A stretch of DNA of 53,979 bases from the NCBI GenBank assembly GCA_937920555.1, contig CAKZTM010000049.1:1-53979 (forward strand). Reading direction: 5' to 3'. Each line of letters starts with the position of its first letter. The stretch's first letter is position 1. Below are positions 1 to 8,905 of this stretch, piece by piece. The stretch comes from an uncultured Paracoccaceae bacterium. GTDB taxonomy: Bacteria > Pseudomonadota > Alphaproteobacteria > Rhodobacterales > Rhodobacteraceae. The position numbers and the translations under genes are program-made. Below the pieces are notes generated by a model that was not told where the DNA came from, made no database searches, and saw only the letters and a list, made by a program, of their open reading frames with translations.

Positions 1-42
1 CCCGTACACCCGACATTCCCACTTGCGCTGGCAAGCATTTCC

Positions 43-63
43 GTCAACTGTCACCCCGTTGAC
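43..63. promoter_or_regulatory. inverted repeat upstream of the FAD oxidoreductase
   Basis: GTCAAC at 43-48 and GTTGAC at 58-63 form a perfect 6-bp inverted repeat with a 9-nt spacer, ending 20 nt before the ATG at 84. A smaller hairpin, CTTGC-GCTG-GCAAG, lies at 22-35. The position suits an operator or a 5'-UTR hairpin. No protein is assigned, and upstream genes are outside the window. Confidence 0.3.
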
Positions 64-83
64 CAAAAACGCAGAGACACGCC

Positions 84-1298
84 ATGACAGCCAACTTCGC
101 ACCGCCCGCCCAAAGCTCCTACGATGTCGTCATTGTGGGCGGCGCCATGCTGGGGTCCTCCTGCGCGTGGTTCACCGCCAACAACCCGGATTTTGACGGC
201 TCCATATTGGTGGTCGAGCGCGATCCCACCTACGAGTTCAGCTCCACCGCCCACACCAATTCGTGCATGCGCCAACAATTCTCCGCAGAGATCAACGTGC
301 AAATCTCCCAGTTTGCAGCCGATTTCGTGAAAAACTTCCGCAGCTATATGGGCGATGACCCGCGTGTGCCCGACGTGCTTTTGCAAAGCTACGGCTACAT
401 GTATCTGGCCGATAATGACGACTTCGCGCAGACCCTCAAAGACGCCCAGGCGATCCAGTCCAAACTTGGCGCAGGCACAAAATTCATGACTACCGACGAG
501 ATTGCCGCTGCCTATCCGTTTTACAATCTCGACGATATTGTGGGGGGGAATCACAACCTCAAAGACGAAGGCTATTTCGACGGCAACACGCTGTTTGACT
601 GGTGGAAACGCTCCGCCCGCGAAAAGGGTGTGGAATATGTGACCAATGAAGTCGTCGCCATGACCCTCAATAGCGCCGAGACCCAAGTGCAAAGCGTTAC
701 CCTCAAAACCGGCGAAACGATTGCGTGCGGCCAAGTGGTCAACGCCTCCGGTCCGCGCGCCGTTGAGACCTCGCGCATGGCCGGGATAGAGATCCCGGTG
801 GAGCCGCGCAAACGCTACACATTCATCTTTGACGCCGAACAGCCGCTGGACCGCGACCTGCCTCTGACCATCGACCCCTCTGGTGTGCATATGCGCACTG
901 ACGGGCAATATTATCTGGCCGGTTGCCCCCCCGATGATGACCCGGCGGTGGACTATGATGATTTCGTGCAGGACCACTCCATTTGGGAGGAAAAAGTCTG
1001 GCCGGTCATCGCCACGCGCGTGCCCCAGTTTGAGGCGATCAAGCTGATCAACTCCTGGGCCGGTCACTACGCGTTCAACACGTTTGATCAAAACGCCATT
1101 CACGGCCCCCATAACCGGGTCAGCAATTTCATCTTCGTCAACGGCTTTTCCGGTCACGGCTTCCAGCAATCCCCGGCCATGGGGCGCGGCGTGTCCGAGA
1201 TCGTGACCTATGGCCAATACCGCACTCTTGATCTGACGCCGTTCAGCTTCACCCGGATCGAGGCCCAGGAGACGTTCGTCGAAAAAGCGGTCATCTAG
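84..1298 (+). CDS. FAD-dependent oxidoreductase, DadA/glycine oxidase family
   Basis: This is a 404-aa flavoprotein of the D-amino-acid/sarcosine/glycine oxidase (DAO) superfamily, which oxidises amines or amino acids at the C-N bond. The N-terminal dinucleotide-binding fold reads VVIVGGAMLGSS (about residues 15-26), a GGAxxG variant of GxGxxG, with the ribose-binding Glu45 at the end of strand 2 (ILVVER). The C-terminal FAD signature is NGFSGHGFQQSPAMGRG. It has no signal peptide, so it should be cytoplasmic, and its length fits the family. The ATG at 84 is the first in-frame start and aligns with the Rossmann fold. The substrate cannot be read from the sequence. Its nearest neighbours degrade arginine and proline, so an amino-acid-derived amine is plausible but only inferred. 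The partner upstream is cut off by the window edge. Confidence 0.85.
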   Translation: MTANFAPPAQSSYDVVIVGGAMLGSSCAWFTANNPDFDGSILVVERDPTYEFSSTAHTNSCMRQQFSAEINVQISQFAADFVKNFRSYMGDDPRVPDVLLQSYGYMYLADNDDFAQTLKDAQAIQSKLGAGTKFMTTDEIAAAYPFYNLDDIVGGNHNLKDEGYFDGNTLFDWWKRSAREKGVEYVTNEVVAMTLNSAETQVQSVTLKTGETIACGQVVNASGPRAVETSRMAGIEIPVEPRKRYTFIFDAEQPLDRDLPLTIDPSGVHMRTDGQYYLAGCPPDDDPAVDYDDFVQDHSIWEEKVWPVIATRVPQFEAIKLINSWAGHYAFNTFDQNAIHGPHNRVSNFIFVNGFSGHGFQQSPAMGRGVSEIVTYGQYRTLDLTPFSFTRIEAQETFVEKAVI

Positions 1299-1335
1299 CC
1301 AAGGCGCGGCGCGGCTCAGGCAGCGTCCGCCCCGC

Positions 1336-1443
1336 TTAAAGCGTTTTGCTTTTAACTTGAGACATAAGCCATCACCTAACCCGTTGAAATCTGTCATTAC
1401 ACAAAGCCGTAGGTGGTTCAGGGTTTAAAGCGGAACGCTTTAG
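1336..1443. repeat. 108-bp MITE-like repeat, copy 1
   Basis: The element starts TTAAAGCGTTTTGCTTTT and ends CGGAACGCTTTAG, so TAAAGCG and CGCTTTA form 7-bp terminal inverted repeats. The core ACTTGAGACATAA...CATCACCTAACCCGTTGAAATC is nearly identical to the copies at 3932-4039 and 18731-18813. CACCTA (about 1371-1376) can pair with TAGGTG further in, giving a long imperfect hairpin. It has no coding capacity, and its size and ends resemble a miniature inverted-repeat element or REP-type module. Confidence 0.75.
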
Positions 1444-1504
1444 GGTTTGTTCATAAAGTGGCAAAAATCACCGCGCGCAGGCTTAACGATCGGCCAAAAT
1501 CGCC

Positions 1505-1549
1505 TTTGTCCGACAAAATGTCATACAAATGTCATACACAAATCATACA
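1505..1549. promoter_or_regulatory. palindrome plus three iterated TCATACA motifs
   Basis: TTTGTC-C-GACAAA (1505-1517) is a perfect 6-1-6 palindrome. It is followed by TCATACA at 1521, 1532 and 1543, exactly 11 bp apart, which is one helical turn. Phased direct repeats of this kind are usual for protein binding. However, the block sits between two gene 3' ends, where no promoter is expected, so its role is unknown. Confidence 0.35.
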
Positions 1550-1630
1550 GTTTGTGACTCCACACCAACCCGCGTTAACCTTTAAAAATAAGGGCCAAAC
1601 GCCCGTCCGGTGATGATCTGTCCGAAAACC

Positions 1631-2677
1631 CTACATGCGCTGTTTTTCGCGCTGCACCATTCCAAACAAATCCCGTGGATCATCGGGATCCGCGATCATA
1701 TCAAGGTTCACATAACGCTCCGATGTCTTGAGCGCATCCCTGAGCCATCTCAGCGCCGAAAAGTCCTCAATCGCAAAGCCCACCCCGTCAAACAAGGTGA
1801 TCGCCCGGTCGTCAACGCGCCCGGCAATCTCGCCGGTCAACACCTGCCATAGCTCCTTGACAGGATGGTCCGCATCAAGCTGCTGAATGTCGCCTTCTAT
1901 GCGGGTTTGCGGCGGATATTCGACGTAAATATCAGAGCGTAACAGGATATCGCGGTGCAGCTCGGTCTTGCCCGGACAATCCCCGCCAATGGCGTTGATG
2001 TGAAGCCCGGCACCAACCATGTTATCGGTCAAAATGGTCGCATATTGCTTGTCCGCGGTGCATGTGGTGACCACATCCGCGCCCTCAATGGCTTCCTCGG
2101 GCGAGGCGCACGCCACAAGGTTCAGACCCGAATTTTCCAGATTTCGCATCGCCTTTCGGGTCGCCTGCGGGTCCACATCGTAAAACCGGACCGACCCGAT
2201 CCCGCAGATTTTGCGCAAGGCCAACGCCTGAAATTCCGATTGTGCCCCGTTGCCGATCAGCGCCAAGGTCGAAGCCCCTTTGCGGGCCAGATATTTCGTT
2301 GCAACCGCCGATGTCGCAGCCGTCCGCAACGCCGTCAAAACCGTCATCTCCGACAGCAAAACCGGGTAACCGGTCTCCACAGAGGCCAACAGCCCAAAAG
2401 CCGTAACTGTCTGTAATCCCTCACGCATATTCTTGGGATGACCGTTGACATATTTAAAACCATAGTCGATCCCGTCAGACGTGGGCATCAACTCAATCAC
2501 CCCTTCCGATGAATGAGAAGCAACCCTAGGCGTCTTGTCAAAAAGCGGCCAGCGCCGGAAATCTTCCTCGATATATTCGGCAATCTCAGCCATGCAGTCC
2601 TCTATGCCGCGGCTCAAAACCAGCCGCATCATGTTTTCCACACTGACAAACGGCACCAGATTAAGATCGTCTTTCAT
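1631..2677 (-). CDS. ocd: ornithine cyclodeaminase
   Basis: This 348-aa protein of the ornithine cyclodeaminase/mu-crystallin family converts L-ornithine to L-proline and ammonia using a bound NAD+ hydride-transfer cycle. The substrate-binding stretch LLSEMTVLTALRTAATSAVATKYLAR precedes the Rossmann motif LALIGNGAQSEFQAL (GNGAQ about residues 142-146), and DVVTTCTADK with INAIGGDCPGKTEL follows in the usual order. The ATG at 2677 is preferred over a TTG one codon upstream because it overlaps the arginase stop as TGATG, so the two genes are translationally coupled. With arginase upstream and PutA next door it completes arginine -> proline -> glutamate. Close relatives with other substrates (alanine dehydrogenase, lysine cyclodeaminase) exist, but the context favours ornithine. 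Confidence 0.92.
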   Translation of the reverse strand: MKDDLNLVPFVSVENMMRLVLSRGIEDCMAEIAEYIEEDFRRWPLFDKTPRVASHSSEGVIELMPTSDGIDYGFKYVNGHPKNMREGLQTVTAFGLLASVETGYPVLLSEMTVLTALRTAATSAVATKYLARKGASTLALIGNGAQSEFQALALRKICGIGSVRFYDVDPQATRKAMRNLENSGLNLVACASPEEAIEGADVVTTCTADKQYATILTDNMVGAGLHINAIGGDCPGKTELHRDILLRSDIYVEYPPQTRIEGDIQQLDADHPVKELWQVLTGEIAGRVDDRAITLFDGVGFAIEDFSALRWLRDALKTSERYVNLDMIADPDDPRDLFGMVQREKQRM

Positions 2678-3600
2678 CAAAAACTCTTTGTTTTACGGTC
2701 AAGAATGCGACGGCCAAACAGCGATGCGGTCAAATCGACCAAAAGCGTCGCAGTCCTGCCCCGAACATCCAAAAACGGGTTTAACTCAACAAGATCAAGA
2801 GACCGTAAAAGCCCGGCCTCTTGAACCATCTCCATAATCAGATGAGCCTCCCGAAAGGTGGCCCCTCCAGGCACCGTTGTGCCCACACCCGGCGCGATAT
2901 CCGGGTCCAGAAAATCCACATCCAAACTTACATGCAACCACCCATCCGCCGCCGCCACCCGCTCCAAAAACGCCCTAAGCGGGGCCACAACACCAAACTC
3001 GTCAATGGCGCGCATATCATGAAGCGCCATGTCAGTTTGCGACAGGCCGGTGACCTCCGGCGGATCAACCGACCGCAGACCCATCATGCAGATATTGCCC
3101 GGATCAACCGCATGTTTGAGATCAGGATAATAGCGCTCAAAACCGGGCTGACCGGTGAAATAGGCCACCGGCGTGCCGTGCAGATTGCCACTTTTCGTGG
3201 AGGTCAAACTGTTGAAATCAGGATGGGCATCAAGCCATAAAACAAAGACCGGCCGGCCCTCATCGTGCGCTGCTCGGGCAATTCCCGCAACAGTGCCGGC
3301 AGACAGGCTATGATCGCCACCAAGAAAAATCGGAACACCCTGCCGCGCCGCACTGTCAGCGGCATCCGTTAAAGCATCAATCCAACCGGCAATTTCATCA
3401 AGATTGCGCAAAGCGGGATTTTCGTGAACCGGACGCGGCACAATCGCCGGCGACACATCGCCGCGATCCTCAACACTGTGTCCAAGTGCCAAAAGCGTCT
3501 GAGCCAGACCCGCCGTGCGCAAGGCCTCGGGCCCCATAGCACATCCCCGCTGGCTGGCCCCCTCCTGAACAGGTGCCCCTACCAAAATACAATTCCGCAT
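2677..3600 (-). CDS. rocF: arginase
   Basis: This 307-aa ureohydrolase hydrolyses L-arginine to L-ornithine and urea with a dinuclear manganese centre. The metal ligands are all visible: GGDHSLS (His97), WLDAHPDFN (Asp124, His126, Asp128) and SLDVDFLDP (Asp227, Asp229). The substrate-contact stretch STKSGNLHG also fits arginase rather than agmatinase. The ATG at 3600 has GGGAGGG about 9 nt upstream; a GTG two codons earlier would sit almost on the Shine-Dalgarno sequence. It is the first gene of a two-gene operon with ornithine cyclodeaminase, linked by TGATG. Formiminoglutamase or guanidinobutyrase activity is possible in this superfamily, but the cyclodeaminase partner makes arginase most likely. 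Confidence 0.93.
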   Translation of the reverse strand: MRNCILVGAPVQEGASQRGCAMGPEALRTAGLAQTLLALGHSVEDRGDVSPAIVPRPVHENPALRNLDEIAGWIDALTDAADSAARQGVPIFLGGDHSLSAGTVAGIARAAHDEGRPVFVLWLDAHPDFNSLTSTKSGNLHGTPVAYFTGQPGFERYYPDLKHAVDPGNICMMGLRSVDPPEVTGLSQTDMALHDMRAIDEFGVVAPLRAFLERVAAADGWLHVSLDVDFLDPDIAPGVGTTVPGGATFREAHLIMEMVQEAGLLRSLDLVELNPFLDVRGRTATLLVDLTASLFGRRILDRKTKSF

Positions 3601-3931
3601 CCACACACCCTCCCAAAAGCTCCTGTTAGTATCAACCGCATAATAAACGGATCATAAACCTAAACTTGCTCAATTGACCCAACCATCGCCAATAGGCGAC
3701 ATGAAAGCCGCAACCACCACCATTCGATTTCCCCCAAAATACTCAATGGACCCAAGCCACGGGCAACACATCAATGGGTCAAAAGAAACCCGGACGCCAC
3801 CGCCACCCCGCGCATCCCCGGATGGGGATGCAAACCACCGCGTCGCGCTCACCGAGCGCGTCATTTTGGTCAAACTTCTCACACCCTCATATCCGCTTGC
3901 CCCTTGATCATCCCCCCGAACGACCCGCGCG

Positions 3932-4039
3932 CTAAAGCGCTTTGCTTTTAACTTGAGACATAAGGCATCACCTAACCCGTTGAAATCTTTCATTTCTGAT
4001 GGTTTTAGGTGATGTCGGGTCTAATGCGCAACGCCCTAG
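3932..4039. repeat. 108-bp MITE-like repeat, copy 2
   Basis: This copy begins CTAAAGCGCTTTGCTTTT and ends CAACGCCCTAG, the same 108-bp length as copy 1. The inner arms GCATCACCTAA and TTTAGGTGATG pair well here, making this the clearest hairpin of the three. It lies in the putA/arginase promoter region, so it may affect expression of putA. Confidence 0.75.
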
Positions 4040-4112
4040 GCCCCGCCACTCTGCCCAATTCAGCCCTCCCCAATACCATCAAAGGCCAAATACACCCGCC
4101 AAAGCTCAAATA

Positions 4113-4128
4113 CAGGTAAAAAAACCTG
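4113..4128. promoter_or_regulatory. CAGGT-A6-ACCTG inverted repeat upstream of putA
   Basis: A 5-bp inverted repeat around an A tract lies 42 nt before the putA start codon. It could be an operator or part of the leader. There is no direct evidence for a bound regulator. Confidence 0.25.
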
Positions 4129-4169
4129 AGCCCCTGATGTAGACTAGCGCCAGAACAACGAGGTGCCCC

Positions 4170-7100
4170 ATGTCCGCTCTACGTCAAACGATCCGCAAAA
4201 ATATCCGCACACCCGAGGCGCAGGCGATCAAAGCCCTCATGCAAACCGCTGATATCACCCAAGAGACGCGGGCGCAGATCACCGCGCGCGCCATTGAACT
4301 GGTCAAAACAATCCGGGCCCAAGACAATAACAGCCTGATGGAGCTGTTTTTGGAGGAATATGGCCTCTCAACCGATGAAGGCGTCGCACTCATGTGTCTG
4401 GCCGAGGCGCTGCTGCGCGTGCCCGACACAGATACGATTGATGCACTGATCGAGGATAAAATCGCCCCCTCCGAATGGGGACAGCATTTGGGCAAATCCT
4501 CCTCCTCGCTGGTGAATGCCTCCACATGGGCGCTGCTGTTGACCGGATCGGTTCTTGATGAGCCCAAGACAAAGGGCATCAGCGCAACCCTGCGCAGCGC
4601 CATCAAACGTCTCGGGGAGCCGGTGATCCGCCGCGCTGTGGGCCGCGCCATGAAAGAAATGGGGGCCCAGTTTGTCCTTGGGCGCGACATAGGCGAGGCC
4701 ATGAAAAACGCAAAAAGCCAAGAAAACCAAGGCTATACCTATTCTTACGACATGCTGGGCGAGGCGGCAATGACCGACGCGGATGCCAAGCGCTTCCATC
4801 TGGCCTATTCCAGCGCCATCACCGCTCTGGCACCCGCCTGCACCTCAGATGACATCCGCCAGAACCCCGGCATCTCGGTCAAGCTTTCAGCACTTTTCCC
4901 CCGCTATGAGGAAGCCCAGCGCAAGCGCGTGATGGACATTCTTGTGCCGCGCACCCGCGCGCTTGCACTCTTGGCCAAATCCACCGGCATGGGCTTTAAT
5001 ATCGACGCCGAAGAGGCCAACCGCCTTGAGCTGTCCCTTGATGTGATCGAGGCGGTTCTGGCCGATCCGTCGCTGGCCAAATGGGACGGCTTTGGTGTGG
5101 TTGTGCAGGCCTACGGCAAACGTGCGCCTTTGGTGATTGACTGGCTTTACGATCTGGCCGCCCGGCATGACCGCCGCATCATGGTCCGGCTGGTCAAAGG
5201 GGCCTATTGGGACACGGAGATCAAAGCGGCTCAAGTCCTTGGCCTGAGCGGCTTTCCGGTGTTCACCAATAAATCCGTCACCGATGTGAGCTACATCGCC
5301 TGCGCGCGCAAACTCTTGGCCATGACAGACCGGATTTACCCGCAATTTGCCACCCATAACGCCCGCACGGTGGCCGCCGTGCTGGAGCTGGCCACCGACA
5401 AAGACAGCTTTGAGTTTCAACGCCTTCACGGGATGGGCGAGGCGCTCCATGAGATCGTGCACACCAAGGAAAACACCCGCTGCCGCATCTACGCGCCGGT
5501 TGGCCCGCACAAAGACCTGCTGGCCTATCTTGTGCGCCGATTGCTCGAAAACGGCGCCAACAGCTCCTTCGTCAATCAAATTGTCGATGACAGCGTTCCA
5601 CCTGAAGTGGTGGCCGCCGATCCGATTGAGGCCGCTCTGGCGCTTCCTGACCCGGCTGAGAACCCCAAAACCGTGCTGCCCGCGCAGATTTACGCCCCGG
5701 CCCGGATTAACTCGCGCGGCTTTGATTTGACCGATCCCACCACAGTCCGGCAACTCGACAAGGCCCGCAGCACGTTTGAGCAGCACCGCTGGACCGCAAC
5801 CTGCCTGATTGCGGCTGATCTTGACCATACACCTGCCCGGCCATCTATCAGTCCAAGCAACCGCGCGGACCTTGTGGCGCATGTGCATGAGGCCTCTGAC
5901 GCCGATATCGCCGCAGCACTTGAGGCCGCAACCCCGTGGCAGGCACCGGTGCAAGACCGCACCCAAATCCTGCTCAAAGCCGCTGATCTCTATGAGGAAA
6001 ACTTCGGTGAGATATTTGCGCTTTTGGCCCGCGAGGCTGGTAAAACTCTGATGGATTGCGATGCGGAAATCCGCGAGGCTGTGGACTTCCTGCGCTATTA
6101 CGCCACCCAAGCCCCGGCCCATAGAGGTGCAAGCCCACATGGGACATTTGCGTGTATTTCGCCTTGGAATTTCCCCGTTGCGATTTTCACCGGGCAGATC
6201 GCAGCAGCGCTGGCCATGGGCAATGCGGTGATCGCAAAACCGGCCGCGCAAACACCCGCTTTGGCGCATCTTTGCACCGGTCTGCTGCACCAAGCAGGTG
6301 TGCCAAAAGCCGCATTACAGCTTTTGCTCGGGGATGGCCCGACCGTGGGCGGCGCGCTCACCTCTAGCCCCAAGATCAAAGGCGTGTGCTTTACCGGCTC
6401 AACCCGGACCGCGCAGACCATCCACCGCAATATTGCCGAACATTTGGCCCCACACACCCCCTTTATCGCAGAAACGGGCGGGCTGAATGCGATGATCGTC
6501 GACAGTACCGCCCTGCCTGAACAGGCGGTGCGCGACATCATGGCCTCGGCATTTCAAAGTGCCGGGCAGCGCTGTTCGGCCTTGCGCTGTCTTTACGTGC
6601 AGGACGATGTGGCAGACCCCATATTGAACATGCTCTTTGGCGCCATGGAGGAATTGACCGTCAGCGCTCCTTGGCGGTTAGAGACCGATCTGGGCCCGGT
6701 GATCGACCAAGACGCCAAAAACAATATTTCGGCCTATATCGACGCAGCGGCGCAAGATGGCAGGCTTCTAAAGACAATTCCTGTGCCGCAAGACGCCACG
6801 TTTTGCGCGCCTTGCGTGATCGAAATCTCCGGCATTCACCACATGAAACATGAGATTTTTGGCCCGGTGTTGCATGTTGTCCGCTTTCGCGCGGCTGATC
6901 TGGACCAAGTTCTCGCAGATATTAACGCCACAGGTTACGGGCTGACATTTGGCCTGCACACCCGCATTGATGACCGGGTGCAGCATGTGGTGGATCACAT
7001 CCATGCGGGCAATATCTACGTCAATCGCAACCAAATCGGCGCGGTTGTAGGCTCCCAACCGTTTGGCGGGCACGGCCTATCTGGCACGGGCCCAAAGGCC

Positions 7101-7514
7101 GGGGGGCCGCTTTATTTGGCGCGGTTTTGTAAAGGCTCGGACGCTGTGCCCGACCTTGGCGAAACCTCCCTGCCGGGGCCAACGGGCGAGTCAAATCGGC
7201 TGTCATGTCTGCCCTTGGGCAAAGTGCTTTGTCTGGGGCCGGATGTGGCCGCTCAAACCGCTCTGGTGGAGGCAGGCGGGTGTGAAGCCCTCACCGATGC
7301 GACTGCACTCGCAGATACCCCCTCCGTCGTTGCGGTGGTTTTTGATGGTCCCGCCGACGCGGCACGCGCGCTACGGACCGAACTCGCGCAAAAAGACGGG
7401 CCGATCATTCCGCTGGTACAAAGCGACAATCTGAGCAGTTATCTTATTTTGGAGCGGCATATTTGCATCGACACGACCGCCAGCGGCGGGAATGCCGCAC
7501 TGCTTGCGGAATAG
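4170..7514 (+). CDS. putA: bifunctional proline dehydrogenase / P5C dehydrogenase PutA
   Basis: This 1114-aa bifunctional enzyme oxidises proline to glutamate in two steps with substrate channelling. The FAD-dependent proline dehydrogenase barrel (about residues 110-470) shows GVVVQAYGKRAPLVIDWLYD, VRLVKGAYWDTEIK, FATHNARTV and FQRLHGMGEALHE. The NAD-dependent aldehyde dehydrogenase part (about 560-990) has FTGSTRTAQ, the general base Glu768 in AETGG and the nucleophile Cys802 in GQRCSALR. A C-terminal extension of about 120 residues follows, as in other long alphaproteobacterial PutA proteins. The ribbon-helix-helix DNA-binding domain of E. coli PutA (about 1320 aa) is absent, so it should not autoregulate. 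GAGG 6 nt before the ATG supports the start. It is divergent from the arginase operon and consumes the proline that operon makes. Confidence 0.97.
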   Translation: MSALRQTIRKNIRTPEAQAIKALMQTADITQETRAQITARAIELVKTIRAQDNNSLMELFLEEYGLSTDEGVALMCLAEALLRVPDTDTIDALIEDKIAPSEWGQHLGKSSSSLVNASTWALLLTGSVLDEPKTKGISATLRSAIKRLGEPVIRRAVGRAMKEMGAQFVLGRDIGEAMKNAKSQENQGYTYSYDMLGEAAMTDADAKRFHLAYSSAITALAPACTSDDIRQNPGISVKLSALFPRYEEAQRKRVMDILVPRTRALALLAKSTGMGFNIDAEEANRLELSLDVIEAVLADPSLAKWDGFGVVVQAYGKRAPLVIDWLYDLAARHDRRIMVRLVKGAYWDTEIKAAQVLGLSGFPVFTNKSVTDVSYIACARKLLAMTDRIYPQFATHNARTVAAVLELATDKDSFEFQRLHGMGEALHEIVHTKENTRCRIYAPVGPHKDLLAYLVRRLLENGANSSFVNQIVDDSVPPEVVAADPIEAALALPDPAENPKTVLPAQIYAPARINSRGFDLTDPTTVRQLDKARSTFEQHRWTATCLIAADLDHTPARPSISPSNRADLVAHVHEASDADIAAALEAATPWQAPVQDRTQILLKAADLYEENFGEIFALLAREAGKTLMDCDAEIREAVDFLRYYATQAPAHRGASPHGTFACISPWNFPVAIFTGQIAAALAMGNAVIAKPAAQTPALAHLCTGLLHQAGVPKAALQLLLGDGPTVGGALTSSPKIKGVCFTGSTRTAQTIHRNIAEHLAPHTPFIAETGGLNAMIVDSTALPEQAVRDIMASAFQSAGQRCSALRCLYVQDDVADPILNMLFGAMEELTVSAPWRLETDLGPVIDQDAKNNISAYIDAAAQDGRLLKTIPVPQDATFCAPCVIEISGIHHMKHEIFGPVLHVVRFRAADLDQVLADINATGYGLTFGLHTRIDDRVQHVVDHIHAGNIYVNRNQIGAVVGSQPFGGHGLSGTGPKAGGPLYLARFCKGSDAVPDLGETSLPGPTGESNRLSCLPLGKVLCLGPDVAAQTALVEAGGCEALTDATALADTPSVVAVVFDGPADAARALRTELAQKDGPIIPLVQSDNLSSYLILERHICIDTTASGGNAALLAE

Positions 7515-7522
7515 TCCTTGGA

Positions 7523-8737
7523 TCAAGCCACCGCACGCGCCAGAGCGCATTGCTGCCACAGGCTGTTGATGGCCTGCACCAAATGCTCGATATCGGCGTC
7601 TGAATGCAGAGGCCCCGGTGTAAACCGCAACCGCTCCGTCCCTTTGGGGACAGTCGGATAATTGATGGGCTGCACGTAAATTCCGTACTCATCCATCAAA
7701 ATATCGGCGATCATTTTGCACTTCACAGGGTCTTTGATCATTACCGGGATAATGTGGCTGGGATTGTCCAAATGCGGGATGCCCACCTGATCAAGCCGGG
7801 CACGCAGCCTGGCCACTTGCCGTTTTTGGGCGGCCCGCTCGATCCGGCTGGCCTTGAGATGGCGGATGGATGCGGTCGCACCTGCCGCCACCGCAGGCGG
7901 CAAGGCAGTGGTGAAGATAAAACCAGAGGCAAAAGAGCGAATGAAATCGCACAGCGCCTCAGAGCCGGTAATATACCCGCCCATGACCCCAAAGGCCTTG
8001 GCCAAGGTGCCCTCGATCAGGGTCACACGGTCCATCACCCCGTCCCGCTCAGCAATACCGCCGCCGCGTGGCCCGTACATGCCCACCGCGTGAACTTCAT
8101 CAAGATAGGTCATGGCGTTGTACTTGTCTGCCAGATCGCAGATCGCCTCAATGGGGGCAATGTCACCATCCATGGAGTAAACGCTCTCAAAGGCGATAAT
8201 CTTGGGCGCGTCCGGGTCGCAGGCTTGCAACTGGCGCTCCAAATCCGCCAAATCATTATGCGCCCAGATTTTCTTTTCACACCGGGCGTGGCGAATACCT
8301 TCGATCATGGACGCATGATTGAGCGCATCCGACAGGATCACAGCGCCGGGTAATTTGCCACCAAGAGTAGACAGCGCCGCCCAGTTGGACACATAGCCCG
8401 ATGTAAACAAAAGTGCGGCCTCTTTGCCGTGAAGATCGGCCAGCTCCGCCTCCAAAAGCAAGTGCTGGTGGTTGGTGCCAGAGATGTTGCGGGTCCCGCC
8501 TGCCCCTGCACCATTGGTATCAATCGCTGTTTTCATAGCCTCCAGAACATCGGGATGCTGCCCCATGCCCAGATAGTCGTTCGAGCACCAAACGGTGACG
8601 TCGCGCTCGGCACCCTCATGGTAGTTTTTGGCCGCTGGGAATGCCCCGCGTTTGCGTTCAAGATCCGCAAAAACCCGGTAGTTTCCCTCATCGCGAAGCG
8701 CATCAAGATGGGAATTGAAAAGCTCGTCATACGTCAT
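7523..8737 (-). CDS. hemA: 5-aminolevulinate synthase (C4 pathway)
   Basis: This 404-aa PLP enzyme condenses glycine and succinyl-CoA to 5-aminolevulinate, the first step of tetrapyrrole synthesis in alphaproteobacteria. Landmarks are [54 protein letters not shown] and the PLP lysine Lys247 in EGTLAKAFG; length and order match the family. The frame is open about 42 codons further upstream, but the ATG at 8737 is preceded by GAGG and aligns with the conserved start MTYDELF. It converges with putA with only 8 bp between stop codons. An FNR-like box lies about 170 bp upstream, as known for hemA of Rhodobacter. It could be one of two ALAS genes in the genome. Confidence 0.97.
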   Translation of the reverse strand: MTYDELFNSHLDALRDEGNYRVFADLERKRGAFPAAKNYHEGAERDVTVWCSNDYLGMGQHPDVLEAMKTAIDTNGAGAGGTRNISGTNHQHLLLEAELADLHGKEAALLFTSGYVSNWAALSTLGGKLPGAVILSDALNHASMIEGIRHARCEKKIWAHNDLADLERQLQACDPDAPKIIAFESVYSMDGDIAPIEAICDLADKYNAMTYLDEVHAVGMYGPRGGGIAERDGVMDRVTLIEGTLAKAFGVMGGYITGSEALCDFIRSFASGFIFTTALPPAVAAGATASIRHLKASRIERAAQKRQVARLRARLDQVGIPHLDNPSHIIPVMIKDPVKCKMIADILMDEYGIYVQPINYPTVPKGTERLRFTPGPLHSDADIEHLVQAINSLWQQCALARAVA

Positions 8738-8905
8738 CGTAAATCCTCGGGTCTTGAGCGAAGCCGCGACAGCTTCATCTGAGCGCATCTTAGAATGATT
8801 CTCAGGCAGTTTCCAGAACACCACACCAAAGTGGTCGAACCAATAAAAAGCCAGAGAAGCCATATACCTGCAAATGTGACATGACAGTTAATTCAAAACC
8901 GTGCT

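Larger units (their letters stand above)
1299..1630. other. convergent intergenic region with MITE copy and iterated motif
   Basis: This 332-bp gap lies between the 3' ends of two convergent genes. It holds copy 1 of a 108-bp repeat (1336-1443) and a compact block of a 13-bp palindrome plus three 11-bp-spaced TCATACA motifs (1505-1549). No convincing coding sequence is present on either strand. Confidence 0.7.
3601..4169. other. divergent intergenic region arginase/putA
   Basis: This 569-bp region separates the divergently transcribed arginase and putA genes and must contain both promoters. It holds repeat copy 2 (3932-4039) and a small CAGGT/ACCTG hairpin close to putA. The minus-strand open frame starting inside the repeat (about 3993-3670) is judged not to be a gene. 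No known regulator site (for example for a PutR/Lrp-type protein) could be assigned with confidence. Confidence 0.65.

Noticed and set aside
51-1397. Long minus-strand open frame (about 448 codons) opposite the FAD oxidoreductase
   Set aside because: The plus strand carries clear flavoprotein motifs; the minus frame is low-complexity shadow coding and begins inside the dispersed repeat.
3670-3993. Minus-strand frame of 107 codons between arginase and putA, starting like the frame at 1397
   Set aside because: The two frames share their first 20 residues only because both start inside copies of the same 108-bp repeat; there is no ribosome site or family match.
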